A stretch of 9,923 nt of DNA from JAVBRD01 sp031548365. GTDB taxonomy: Bacteria; Bacillota; Clostridia; Christensenellales; UBA1750. The notes under the pieces are model-generated. The model was not told the DNA's origin. It was given only the letters and a program-made list of their open reading frames with translations, and made no database searches. Position 1 is the stretch's first letter. Every line of letters starts with the position of its first letter. Position numbers and translations under genes: made by a program. Positions 1 to 5,706 of this stretch are shown in pieces. Where the stretch lies: NCBI GenBank assembly GCA_031548365.1, contig JAVBRD010000015.1, positions 1-9,923 on the forward strand, given 5' to 3'.

Positions 1-129
1 GACGTTGAGGCGGTCTTAAGCGTTTCTCAGGCAATGGCGGTGCGTGTACTGAGGGGGCTCGTTGACAAAGGCGAGATCAAAGCTATCGGTGGCGGAAAGA
101 GCACGCGGTATGTGAGGGCCGCTCGTTAA
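1..129 (+). CDS. C-terminal fragment of a protein ending in a winged-helix DNA-binding domain
   Basis: This is the 3' end of a gene that begins before the window; 42 codons are visible before a TAA stop. The residues read ...VLSVSQAMAVRVLRGLVDKG followed by EIKAIGGGKSTRYV. This is the pattern of a winged helix: a recognition helix (VSQAMAVRVLRGL), then a wing ending in a G-x-G-K/R-S-T-x-Y signature. In known families this ending is common at the C-terminus of AlbA_2/AAA_4-type putative regulators and of some Fic-domain proteins. Those families use it for DNA binding or autoregulation. The main domain is outside the window, so the protein cannot be named further. The gene points toward the lpl-type operon end, so the two transcription units converge. 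Confidence 0.6.
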   Translation, partial: DVEAVLSVSQAMAVRVLRGLVDKGEIKAIGGGKSTRYVRAAR

Positions 130-353
130 GAGGTGCTTATCAATGCCCCGTCGTCATACCCTCCGACGCGGATTTATTGCATCCTATACCCATAGGAGGA
201 GAGTATGCGATAATCCGAGGTAGGAGAGCGTTCGTGATGGCCATTGTTTTCTGTGCTTACAAGCTACTTGTGGTATCGGAGATTATATTGTGTTAAAATA
301 GAAAATTGTAAAGTATATCCAGTTGGCGAAATGACCGGACACCCAATCAGTGA
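130..353. other. Non-coding stretch, no supported gene
   Basis: No convincing gene is visible. Two good Shine-Dalgarno-like sequences occur. GGAGGAG near 196 precedes ATG CGA TAA, which is only two codons. AGGAGA near 223 precedes an ATG at 237 that opens a 19-residue frame. Neither looks like a conserved protein. Positions 280-320 are distinctly AT-rich compared with the operon. They include TTGTGG (268-273) and TTAAAA (293-298), but at 19 bases the spacing is too long for a confident promoter. Confidence 0.3.
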
Positions 354-575
354 ACGCTGCGCAAAGTGGTGTTGCTGTTGCTACTCCTTCTGCTGCATAT
401 GCTGGATGATCCGACCGTACGCGATGCCCTTATCGCCTTTTACGAAGCTAACAAAGAAGGCTTAAGGAGTTCTGAAAGGTCTGCACACGCTATGATAAAA
501 CCGATATTATGTTCCTCGCCATCATACAGTTTGCGTTCATTGTCATTTGGATCCAATAGTGACTACACGCCCTAA
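354..575 (+). pseudogene. Unrecognised short leucine-rich reading frame, possibly a decayed small gene
   Basis: An open frame starts with GTG at 366 after a stop at 351. It begins with a run of eight leucines after MV, then HMLDDPTVRDALIAFYEANK. This segment looks like natural helical protein. After roughly codon 35 the frame turns into low-quality serine-rich sequence. In the next frame, after a TGA at 472, codons around 488-560 read YDKTDIMFLAIIQFAFIVIW, which resembles a membrane segment, and end at a TAG. One explanation is a small protein split by a frameshift near 455-475. Another is two unrelated short frames. No ribosome site stands clearly before 366. I do not recognise the family, and chance openness cannot be excluded. 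Confidence 0.22.
542..563 (-). terminator. Imperfect hairpin just past the operon's last stop codon
   Basis: The segment contains the 10-base palindrome TTGGATCCAA (547-556) flanked by GTCA/TGAC arms, giving an imperfect stem of about nine pairs. It lies 9 bases after the stop codon of the last operon gene. No U-tract follows on the minus strand, so it is not a standard Rho-independent terminator. It could be an end-of-operon structure or chance. Confidence 0.18.
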
Positions 576-1708
576 TAGAAGCCGGCCCTGTACGCCGCAT
601 CGTACGCGGCGACAATGTTTTCCGGCGGGACGTTGCCCATGATGTTGTGAACGGGGCAGAAAATGTATCCGCCGCCGGGTTTGAAAATGGAAACCAGCTC
701 GCGCGTGTTTTCAGCGACTGTCGTCGGTGTCTTCACGCCAAGGATGTTCTGCGTATCAACGCCGCCGCCCCAAAAGACGAGATCACGGCCATATCTGGCC
801 TTCAATTTTTCTGGCTCCATGCCAGCGGCGCTAATCTGCACGGGGTTTAGAATATCAATACCGCACTGAATGAGCAGGGGGATGAGCGGTTCGACGGACC
901 CGCAGCAATGCAGAAACACCTTGAGATCGGAATTGCGATGGATGAACGCGCAGAACTGCGCCAGGAAGGGAGCGACCACACGCTCGAACGCGTCCGGCCG
1001 GCACATGGGGCCGGATTGCGCGCCCAGGTCTCCCGACATGGTGACGGCGCCGATCATGGATCCCATTTTGTCGATGACTTGGCCGGCGGACTTGAGCTGA
1101 GCGTCCAGCAAAATCCTGTTGGCCTCGATAAGCGGCTCCGGATCGGTGATCATATCGCAGAAATAATCAAGCGTTGAGTTGTAAAACGGGGTGAACCCAC
1201 GATATACGGTAAAATAATCCGTTTCTTTGGCGATGCGCTCCGCGCTTTTCGCGAACCGGTCTAGTCGGTCGGGTCCTTCGAGGTCTGAGAAATTGATCCA
1301 GTCACCATCGAAAAAATAACCGCCGGCAGGCATACGCATGCGCCGTGAATCTCGAGCGAACACCCAGTCGCCCATGTCGCTCATTTCGGGCGTGAAATAG
1401 CCGGGAACAATGAATTCGTAGCCGTCACGCGGCTTCCATCGGCGCGCATTCGTTGCAGGCGGGTTGATGAGCATACAGTCGCAATGAAAGCGCTTGAGCA
1501 CGTCATCATGAACGCGCGCAAGCCCCATCATCAGCTCGTGGATCTCGATATCCTTTGTGTCAAAGCCGAGATGCGCGCGCAGGTGTTGGTATGCAAACGC
1601 CGAAATGCCCGTGGCTGTGTACATACCCAAGTCAATCGGCATGCGGTCGGGCTCACGGTGGTTGATCGCAGCCGTCACGCGCTGCCGCGACGTCATAACC
1701 TCACGCAC
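572..1708 (-). CDS. Uroporphyrinogen decarboxylase-superfamily (MtaA/CmuA-like) protein, probable methyltransferase
   Basis: The 378-residue protein opens with MTSRQRVTAAINHREPDRMP, the usual N-terminus of COG0407 proteins, at residues 5-24. It has the TIM-barrel pattern of the URO-D superfamily throughout. His267-x-Cys269 (FLHCCGS) and Cys351 (YIFCPVHN) match the H-x-C...C zinc site of corrinoid methyltransferases such as MtaA and CmuA. The arginine-rich N-terminal active-site motif of true HemE is absent, so a haem-pathway role is unlikely. The GTG start at 1708 is chosen because AAGGGG lies 6 bases upstream; an ATG four codons later has a poorly spaced site. The start is only 4 bases after the permease stop, so the two are translationally linked. 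The context suggests the protein acts on the imported compound, perhaps moving a methyl group; that is inference. No corrinoid protein gene is visible nearby. Confidence 0.82.
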   Translation of the reverse strand: MREVMTSRQRVTAAINHREPDRMPIDLGMYTATGISAFAYQHLRAHLGFDTKDIEIHELMMGLARVHDDVLKRFHCDCMLINPPATNARRWKPRDGYEFIVPGYFTPEMSDMGDWVFARDSRRMRMPAGGYFFDGDWINFSDLEGPDRLDRFAKSAERIAKETDYFTVYRGFTPFYNSTLDYFCDMITDPEPLIEANRILLDAQLKSAGQVIDKMGSMIGAVTMSGDLGAQSGPMCRPDAFERVVAPFLAQFCAFIHRNSDLKVFLHCCGSVEPLIPLLIQCGIDILNPVQISAAGMEPEKLKARYGRDLVFWGGGVDTQNILGVKTPTTVAENTRELVSIFKPGGGYIFCPVHNIMGNVPPENIVAAYDAAYRAGFY

Positions 1709-1712
1709 GGGA

Positions 1713-2633
1713 TCACCCCTTGAGCGCCCCCACCATCACGCCCTTGACGAAAAAGCGCTGCAGGAACGGGTAGAGCAGCAGCATCGGCAAAGTTGAGACG
1801 ACGATGAGCGCGTATTTGACCAAGTTTACATAGAGCACGGCCTCGCCGATATCGGTGCTCGCGACAAGCTCATTGTTCGCTGTGTTGAGAATGAGCACTT
1901 GACGCAGAACGAGCTGGAGCGGGAACTTCTGAGGCGTCTGAATATACAGCGACGCGTTGAACCATGCGTTCCAGTGGCCAACGCCGTAATAAAGCACCAT
2001 AACCGCCAGGGTCGCCCCCGTGAGCGGAAGAAAGACCTGCGTCAGTATCCGAAAATGGGACGCGCCGTCCAGCTCGGCGGCCTCCGTCAAGCTCGAGGGT
2101 ACGGATGCGAACGAGGAACGCATGATGAGCATGTTATATGTTGCGATAGCGCCCGGTACAATGAGTGAAAGGAGCGAGTCCATCATGCCAAGGTTTTTTA
2201 CATTCAAGTATTGAGGCACAAGGCCGCCGCTGAAATACATCGTAAAAAGGATGAGCATAGAGATGGGTTTGCGGAAGATTGAATGATGAAGCGAGAGAAA
2301 GTACGCGCCCAACGACGTCATCGTCAGGTTGAGCGCGAGACCCGCCACGAGAATGACCAGCGAGTTGCGGTACCCCGAAAAAACGAGCGGATGGCGGAAT
2401 ACAAGCTGATACGCGTACGTGGACAGGGGGAATTTCGGCAACCACAGCATGCCGTTCATCGCGTCGATGGCTTTGGCGTTGCTGATCGACGCGATCACGA
2501 CATAATAAACCGGGTAGGCGGTGATCAAGATGATCAGGGACAGGAATACCGTGTTGAAGAAGGTGAACACGCCGTATCCAGGCCCGTCGGCGTTGAGCGA
2601 GAAGCGCTTGTTCCGAGGCGCAAAGTTGATCAT
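1713..2633 (-). CDS. Carbohydrate ABC transporter permease, LplC/YtcP type (CUT1)
   Basis: This 306-residue integral membrane protein is the second permease of a CUT1-type sugar or oligosaccharide importer. Its first membrane segment covers about residues 22-49, and five more hydrophobic segments follow, to about 290. The cytoplasmic EAA loop, which docks the ATPase, is clear at about 184-203: E184-A-A-x-L-D-G190, followed by FRILTQVFLPLTGA. The C-terminus FFVKGVMVGALKG is typical of the MalG/LplC branch. The ATG at 2633 has AGGAGG 8 bases upstream. The gene begins 12 bases after the stop of permease 1 and ends 4 bases before the methyltransferase-like gene, so it sits inside the operon. The substrate cannot be read from the sequence; relatives take up oligosaccharides such as plant polysaccharide breakdown products. 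Confidence 0.93.
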   Translation of the reverse strand: MINFAPRNKRFSLNADGPGYGVFTFFNTVFLSLIILITAYPVYYVVIASISNAKAIDAMNGMLWLPKFPLSTYAYQLVFRHPLVFSGYRNSLVILVAGLALNLTMTSLGAYFLSLHHSIFRKPISMLILFTMYFSGGLVPQYLNVKNLGMMDSLLSLIVPGAIATYNMLIMRSSFASVPSSLTEAAELDGASHFRILTQVFLPLTGATLAVMVLYYGVGHWNAWFNASLYIQTPQKFPLQLVLRQVLILNTANNELVASTDIGEAVLYVNLVKYALIVVSTLPMLLLYPFLQRFFVKGVMVGALKG

Positions 2634-2645
2634 CTTGTCCGCCTC

Positions 2646-3596
2646 CTACCAAATGCCCATGCCCGAGATCCGGTTGCTCAATTTGTTGGCAATGATCACG
2701 AGCGCAAAGTTAATGGCCGAGTTAAAGAGACCTACGGCCGAACTGAAGCTCCAATCGCCGTTAACCAGGCCGCGCCGATAAACAAAAGTCGAGATCACAT
2801 CCGCTCTCTCCATCGTGTAATCGTTATAGAGCAGGATGATTTTCTCATGTCCAACGCTCATGATTGAGCCAATGCGCAGAATGAGCAGCAGGATGATGGT
2901 TCCCAGAATGCCCGGAAGGGTGACGTGGAGCGTTTGCCTTAAGCGATTGGCGCCGTCGATGCGCGCTGCCTCATAGAGTTCCTGATCGACCGCGGAAAGC
3001 GCCGAGAGGTAGATAATGCAATTCCACCCCATCTCTTGCCAGATTCCGGAGATGGTGTAGACGGGAACAAATAACTCCTGTTTGTTCAGAAGAGCCTGTT
3101 GGTCAGGGTAGCCCAGAAGCTGCATGATTTGCAGGATAAACCCTTTGCTTCCGGTGAAGAGGAGGATCATGGAGCAAACTACGACAAGAGAGATGAAATG
3201 AGGCATGTAGGACACGGTCTGTACGATCCGCTTGAACGCGCTGTTTTTGACCTCGTTGAGCGAAAGCGCGAATAAAATGGGGATGGGGAAACCGAAGACC
3301 AGTCCGGTCAGGCTGATAACGATCGTGTTACGGACAACGCGCGTGAAGTAAAACGACTTGAAAAAACTGATGAAGTGGGCAAAACCGTAACTGTCGGCCC
3401 ACGGGCTGCCAAAGATGCCCTTGCGCGGTGAAAAATCCTTGAACGCGATGATCGCGCCGAACATGGGCTTATACGCGAACAACGCATAGAATGCAAGAAC
3501 CGGGAGCGCAATCAGGTACGCCCCGCCGTTCCTGCGGAAATCCTTCTGCAGCCGTGATAGCAGGGATGGGGCGGCTGCGGCTTTCGCCTGCGCCAT
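2646..3596 (-). CDS. Carbohydrate ABC transporter permease, LplB/YteP type (CUT1)
   Basis: This 316-residue protein is the first permease of the importer. A basic cytoplasmic N-terminus (about 1-24) leads into the first membrane segment (about 26-48). FAYKPMFGAIIAFKDFSP at about 40-57 is a hallmark of the LplB/YteP family. The EAA loop is at about 209-229: E209-A-A-R-I-D-G215, then RLRQTLHVTLPGI. About six membrane segments are expected. The ATG at 3596 is preceded by AAAGGATG at a suitable distance. A 253-base gap containing a hairpin separates it from the upstream lipoprotein gene, while the downstream permease follows after 12 bases. It should pair with the other permease to form the channel. 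No ATP-binding subunit is encoded here; related systems in Firmicutes share an MsmX/UgpC-type ATPase encoded elsewhere. Confidence 0.93.
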   Translation of the reverse strand: MAQAKAAAAPSLLSRLQKDFRRNGGAYLIALPVLAFYALFAYKPMFGAIIAFKDFSPRKGIFGSPWADSYGFAHFISFFKSFYFTRVVRNTIVISLTGLVFGFPIPILFALSLNEVKNSAFKRIVQTVSYMPHFISLVVVCSMILLFTGSKGFILQIMQLLGYPDQQALLNKQELFVPVYTISGIWQEMGWNCIIYLSALSAVDQELYEAARIDGANRLRQTLHVTLPGILGTIILLLILRIGSIMSVGHEKIILLYNDYTMERADVISTFVYRRGLVNGDWSFSSAVGLFNSAINFALVIIANKLSNRISGMGIW

Positions 3597-3849
3597 GAGT
3601 TCTTCATCCTTTCAAAAATCATCGTTAAACGCGGCATGACGGACCGGTATAAAGTCCCGGCATGCCGCGCGTTACGTGTCGCTGCTTAAACCCTTGGAGC
3701 AACGCTCGATTTCCGGCACGCGAACCACGCTCACGGTCATGAGTGTAACCATGCGCGGATCCGCTCGGCCAGCGGCGATTCACCCGCGATGGCTTGGTAC
3801 GCCCCCTTGACGCACATGGATCAGCCGCCAAATGCCCGCTTCGCGCGAA
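3597..3849 (-). other. Gap between binding-protein and permease genes
   Basis: No gene is supported in these 253 bases. The 68-codon frame on the minus strand (3625-3831) has low-complexity, arginine-rich content and no ribosome site. The segment holds a strong hairpin near its downstream end, described separately. It also holds the palindromes GCGGATCCGC (3755-3764) and TTCGCGCGAA (3840-3849), the second directly beside the lipoprotein stop codon. Such gaps are common after a highly expressed first gene of an importer operon. Confidence 0.5.
3632..3668 (-). repeat. Intercistronic hairpin between binding protein and permeases
   Basis: The arms GCGGCATG (3632-3639) and CATGCCGC (3661-3668) pair perfectly. 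Inside them GGAC (3642-3645) pairs with GTCC (3655-3658), leaving a 9-base loop. No immediate U-tract follows on the minus strand; ATTTTTG comes about 12 bases later. It could be a partial terminator, or a 3' stabiliser that keeps binding-protein mRNA above permease mRNA. The structure is seen directly; the role is inferred. Confidence 0.5.
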
Positions 3850-5481
3850 TCAGTTGTTCATGTCGTATGAGATCTGCTTGATTTCCAGCACCCGATCCAT
3901 TCCCATGGTCTTGAGCGTCGAGAGATACTTGTCAAATTCGGTTAGCGGCGTCTCGCCCGTGATGAATTTGACGCGGCTTTCTCCTATGTATGTGTAGATA
4001 TCCGTCCACAATTGGGTGTACTCCTTGATATACTGGGGATCAATGGTGTCGTTCACCAGAACGTACTTGTCGCGGCCCGGCACAAACCAGGCGGAGATGG
4101 CGTCGCGCTGCGCCTGAAGTGGGTAACGCTGCACGGACATTTCGCGCAGGTGGAGGCAGCCCCAGTTGAGCATGCCGTAGACGCGCATCAGTTGGTCGCG
4201 CGTGTAACCGTCCGGGTTTTTGTTGACGAAGTCGGTCAATGTGGGCTTTCCGTTGACATACTCGAACGTCTTGCCCTCTATGCCGTAATTGCTCAGGATA
4301 CGCCCTCCGGGTGCCTGCAAATAGTTGACAAACCGAATCGCGGTCTCGAGGTCTTTGCACTCTTCGGGAAAGAAACTCCAGCTATAAATGGTAACAACGG
4401 GGTCGGCGTGCCCGAACATGGGCTCATCGCCCTTGTTGGCAACCAGCGAACCGATGCCAACCAGGTTGTAGGGCTGTTCGGTCGCGCCCGACGTCAACGC
4501 AGCAACCCATGAAGTCGCGCCGGATGTCACGGCAGCCTCACCGCTCATCATCGCGGCGCGGACGATGTCGTCGGTGTTGGAAGGGAAGTTGTTGTCCAGC
4601 AGCTTCTCGTTATAAAGTCTGTTGAGATAGGCCAAAACGTCTTTGTACGCCGGCTCGTACGCACCGAGATGCACCTTTCCGTCGATTTGGAACTGATCGG
4701 CGCTCACAAGTCCGTACGCAGAGGTGAGCCGGCCGTCCGCGAGCATGTCGTTGATCATGTTGTTCCGTACACAGAACGGGTATGGTTTTTCAAGCGTATC
4801 GCGCACGCCGACCAAGAAACCATAAAACTCATCCATAGTCTCTGGAACATCCATCTTCAGTGCGTCCAGGTACTCTTTGCGCGCCAAAAATCCGCGCCAT
4901 GTGCGGAACTCGGAGTCGACGGGCATGAGATAGCCGCCCATTCCGTAATGGTACTTTTTATTGGTCATGACGGAAGTCATAAACTGCTGGTCGCTTTGGA
5001 GCAAGGCCCAATAGTCGGGGGCCCACACAGGCAGCTTATCGCTCAGATCGACAGCAAATCCGTCTTCCGCTAGTTTCGTAATGCCGCCAGGATAGAAGTT
5101 TTTCTGGCCCACGATAATGTCAGGGACATCGCCACTGGAGAGCGCTAACAGTAGCGCGGCGTTGTCCGCGGGCTCGCGGAGCTCAACCGTGACGCCAGTC
5201 TGCTCCTGCCATGCTTTGAAATTTGGCGATTGGGCGTAGTTGGGGAACCCGCCCTGTGCCGCCTCGGCGGCCAAAACACGCAGCATGGTCAGGGTTTTGT
5301 TGCCCGGTATGGGGAAGTCAGAAGACGGGACGCCCGGGGACGACGCGCCGGCGACAGGAGTCGGCACGGGCGTCTGATTCGCCGAGGATACAGGCGCATG
5401 CGAATTCCCCGGCGCGGCGCACGCGCAGAGCAGCAGCGCGAGCGCGAGCGCGAGCGACAGGACTCTGGCACAAAGCTTCAT
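3850..5481 (-). CDS. Extracellular solute-binding lipoprotein of a carbohydrate ABC transporter (COG1653)
   Basis: The protein has 543 residues from the chosen start and is the ligand-binding subunit, anchored outside the membrane. The N-terminus MKLCARVLSLALALALLLCA is a lipoprotein signal peptide. The lipobox is L-C-A-C with the modified Cys at residue 21. A Ser/Pro/Ala-rich linker follows to about residue 60, then a family-1 binding-protein fold (for example FKAWQEQTGVTVELREPADN and LALSSGDVPDIIVG). The length suits the roughly 500-560-residue LplA/YtcQ-like proteins that partner LplB/LplC permeases. The ATG at 5481 is chosen over upstream in-frame starts, up to 5568, because AAGGAGG lies 8 bases before it and the signal peptide starts there. 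It is the first gene of the operon and is divergent from the AraC-type regulator. The substrate is unknown. Confidence 0.92.
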   Translation of the reverse strand: MKLCARVLSLALALALLLCACAAPGNSHAPVSSANQTPVPTPVAGASSPGVPSSDFPIPGNKTLTMLRVLAAEAAQGGFPNYAQSPNFKAWQEQTGVTVELREPADNAALLLALSSGDVPDIIVGQKNFYPGGITKLAEDGFAVDLSDKLPVWAPDYWALLQSDQQFMTSVMTNKKYHYGMGGYLMPVDSEFRTWRGFLARKEYLDALKMDVPETMDEFYGFLVGVRDTLEKPYPFCVRNNMINDMLADGRLTSAYGLVSADQFQIDGKVHLGAYEPAYKDVLAYLNRLYNEKLLDNNFPSNTDDIVRAAMMSGEAAVTSGATSWVAALTSGATEQPYNLVGIGSLVANKGDEPMFGHADPVVTIYSWSFFPEECKDLETAIRFVNYLQAPGGRILSNYGIEGKTFEYVNGKPTLTDFVNKNPDGYTRDQLMRVYGMLNWGCLHLREMSVQRYPLQAQRDAISAWFVPGRDKYVLVNDTIDPQYIKEYTQLWTDIYTYIGESRVKFITGETPLTEFDKYLSTLKTMGMDRVLEIKQISYDMNN

Positions 5482-5500
5482 CGTTGTAGCCTCCTTATGG

Positions 5501-5523
5501 ATTATGAGTTTTGACCGCAGGTC
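5501..5523 (-). promoter_or_regulatory. Candidate promoter and operator for the uptake operon
   Basis: On the minus strand CATAAT (plus 5501-5506) matches a -10 box in five of six positions and lies just upstream of the AAGGAGG site. No good -35 box is present 16-18 bases away. Instead, the inverted repeat GACC-N3-GGTC (5513-5523) occupies part of the spacer and -35 region. A weak -35 with an overlapping symmetric site would fit an activator-dependent promoter, as expected next to an AraC-type regulator. The assignment is tentative; the alternative pair TTGATG/TTAAGC (5541-5568, 16-base spacer) is also possible. Confidence 0.3.
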
Positions 5524-5553
5524 TTGCCGCGGTAGCTTCAGCTTAACTTGCTG

Positions 5554-5570
5554 CCTTGAACGCATCAAGG
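5554..5570. promoter_or_regulatory. Inverted repeat in the divergent promoter region
   Basis: CCTTGA-ACGCA-TCAAGG is a perfect 6-base inverted repeat with a 5-base spacer, upstream of the transport operon. It could be a binding site for a dimeric regulator. AraC-family proteins often use direct repeats instead, so a link to the neighbouring regulator is only a guess. Confidence 0.3.
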
Positions 5571-5657
5571 GCCAAATGAGCGAATGGAAAGACAGTTTTC
5601 GCTTTGACGGTGAGGGCGCCCATCACGGCGTGGTTTTGCCGTTTTTGTCCCTCTGCC

Positions 5658-5686
5658 TTGCAATCTGGCCCCTGCGCGTCTATACT
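5658..5686 (+). promoter_or_regulatory. Sigma70-type promoter of the AraC-family regulator
   Basis: TTGCAA (5658-5663), a 17-base spacer and TATACT (5681-5686) form a good vegetative promoter. Transcription would start near 5693, almost at the GAGGTGG ribosome site (5693-5699) before the ATG at 5707, giving a very short leader. This is one of the clearest regulatory sites in the window. Confidence 0.65.
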
Positions 5687-5706
5687 TTTCTTGAGGTGGA
5701 TGAGGG

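Noticed and set aside
244..465. 73-codon plus-strand frame rich in Cys, Tyr and Trp
   Set aside because: Its composition is unlike a natural protein, it has no suitable ribosome site, and it overlaps the more natural frame at 366.
572..1708. Calling the protein HemE, the haem-pathway uroporphyrinogen decarboxylase
   Set aside because: The HemE arginine-rich N-terminal motif is absent, while an H-x-C...C metal site and the sugar-importer context are present.
2134..2652. 172-codon minus-strand frame overlapping the second permease
   Set aside because: It is a shifted-frame shadow of the permease, whose membrane segments and EAA loop are clear in the other frame.
3625..3831. 68-codon minus-strand frame in the operon gap
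   Set aside because: It is Arg/Gly/Ser-rich without motifs or a ribosome site, and it ends inside the hairpin region.
5482..5568. Upstream in-frame start for the solute-binding lipoprotein
   Set aside because: It would add 29 residues before a complete lipoprotein signal peptide, and the ATG at 5481 has an ideal AAGGAGG site.
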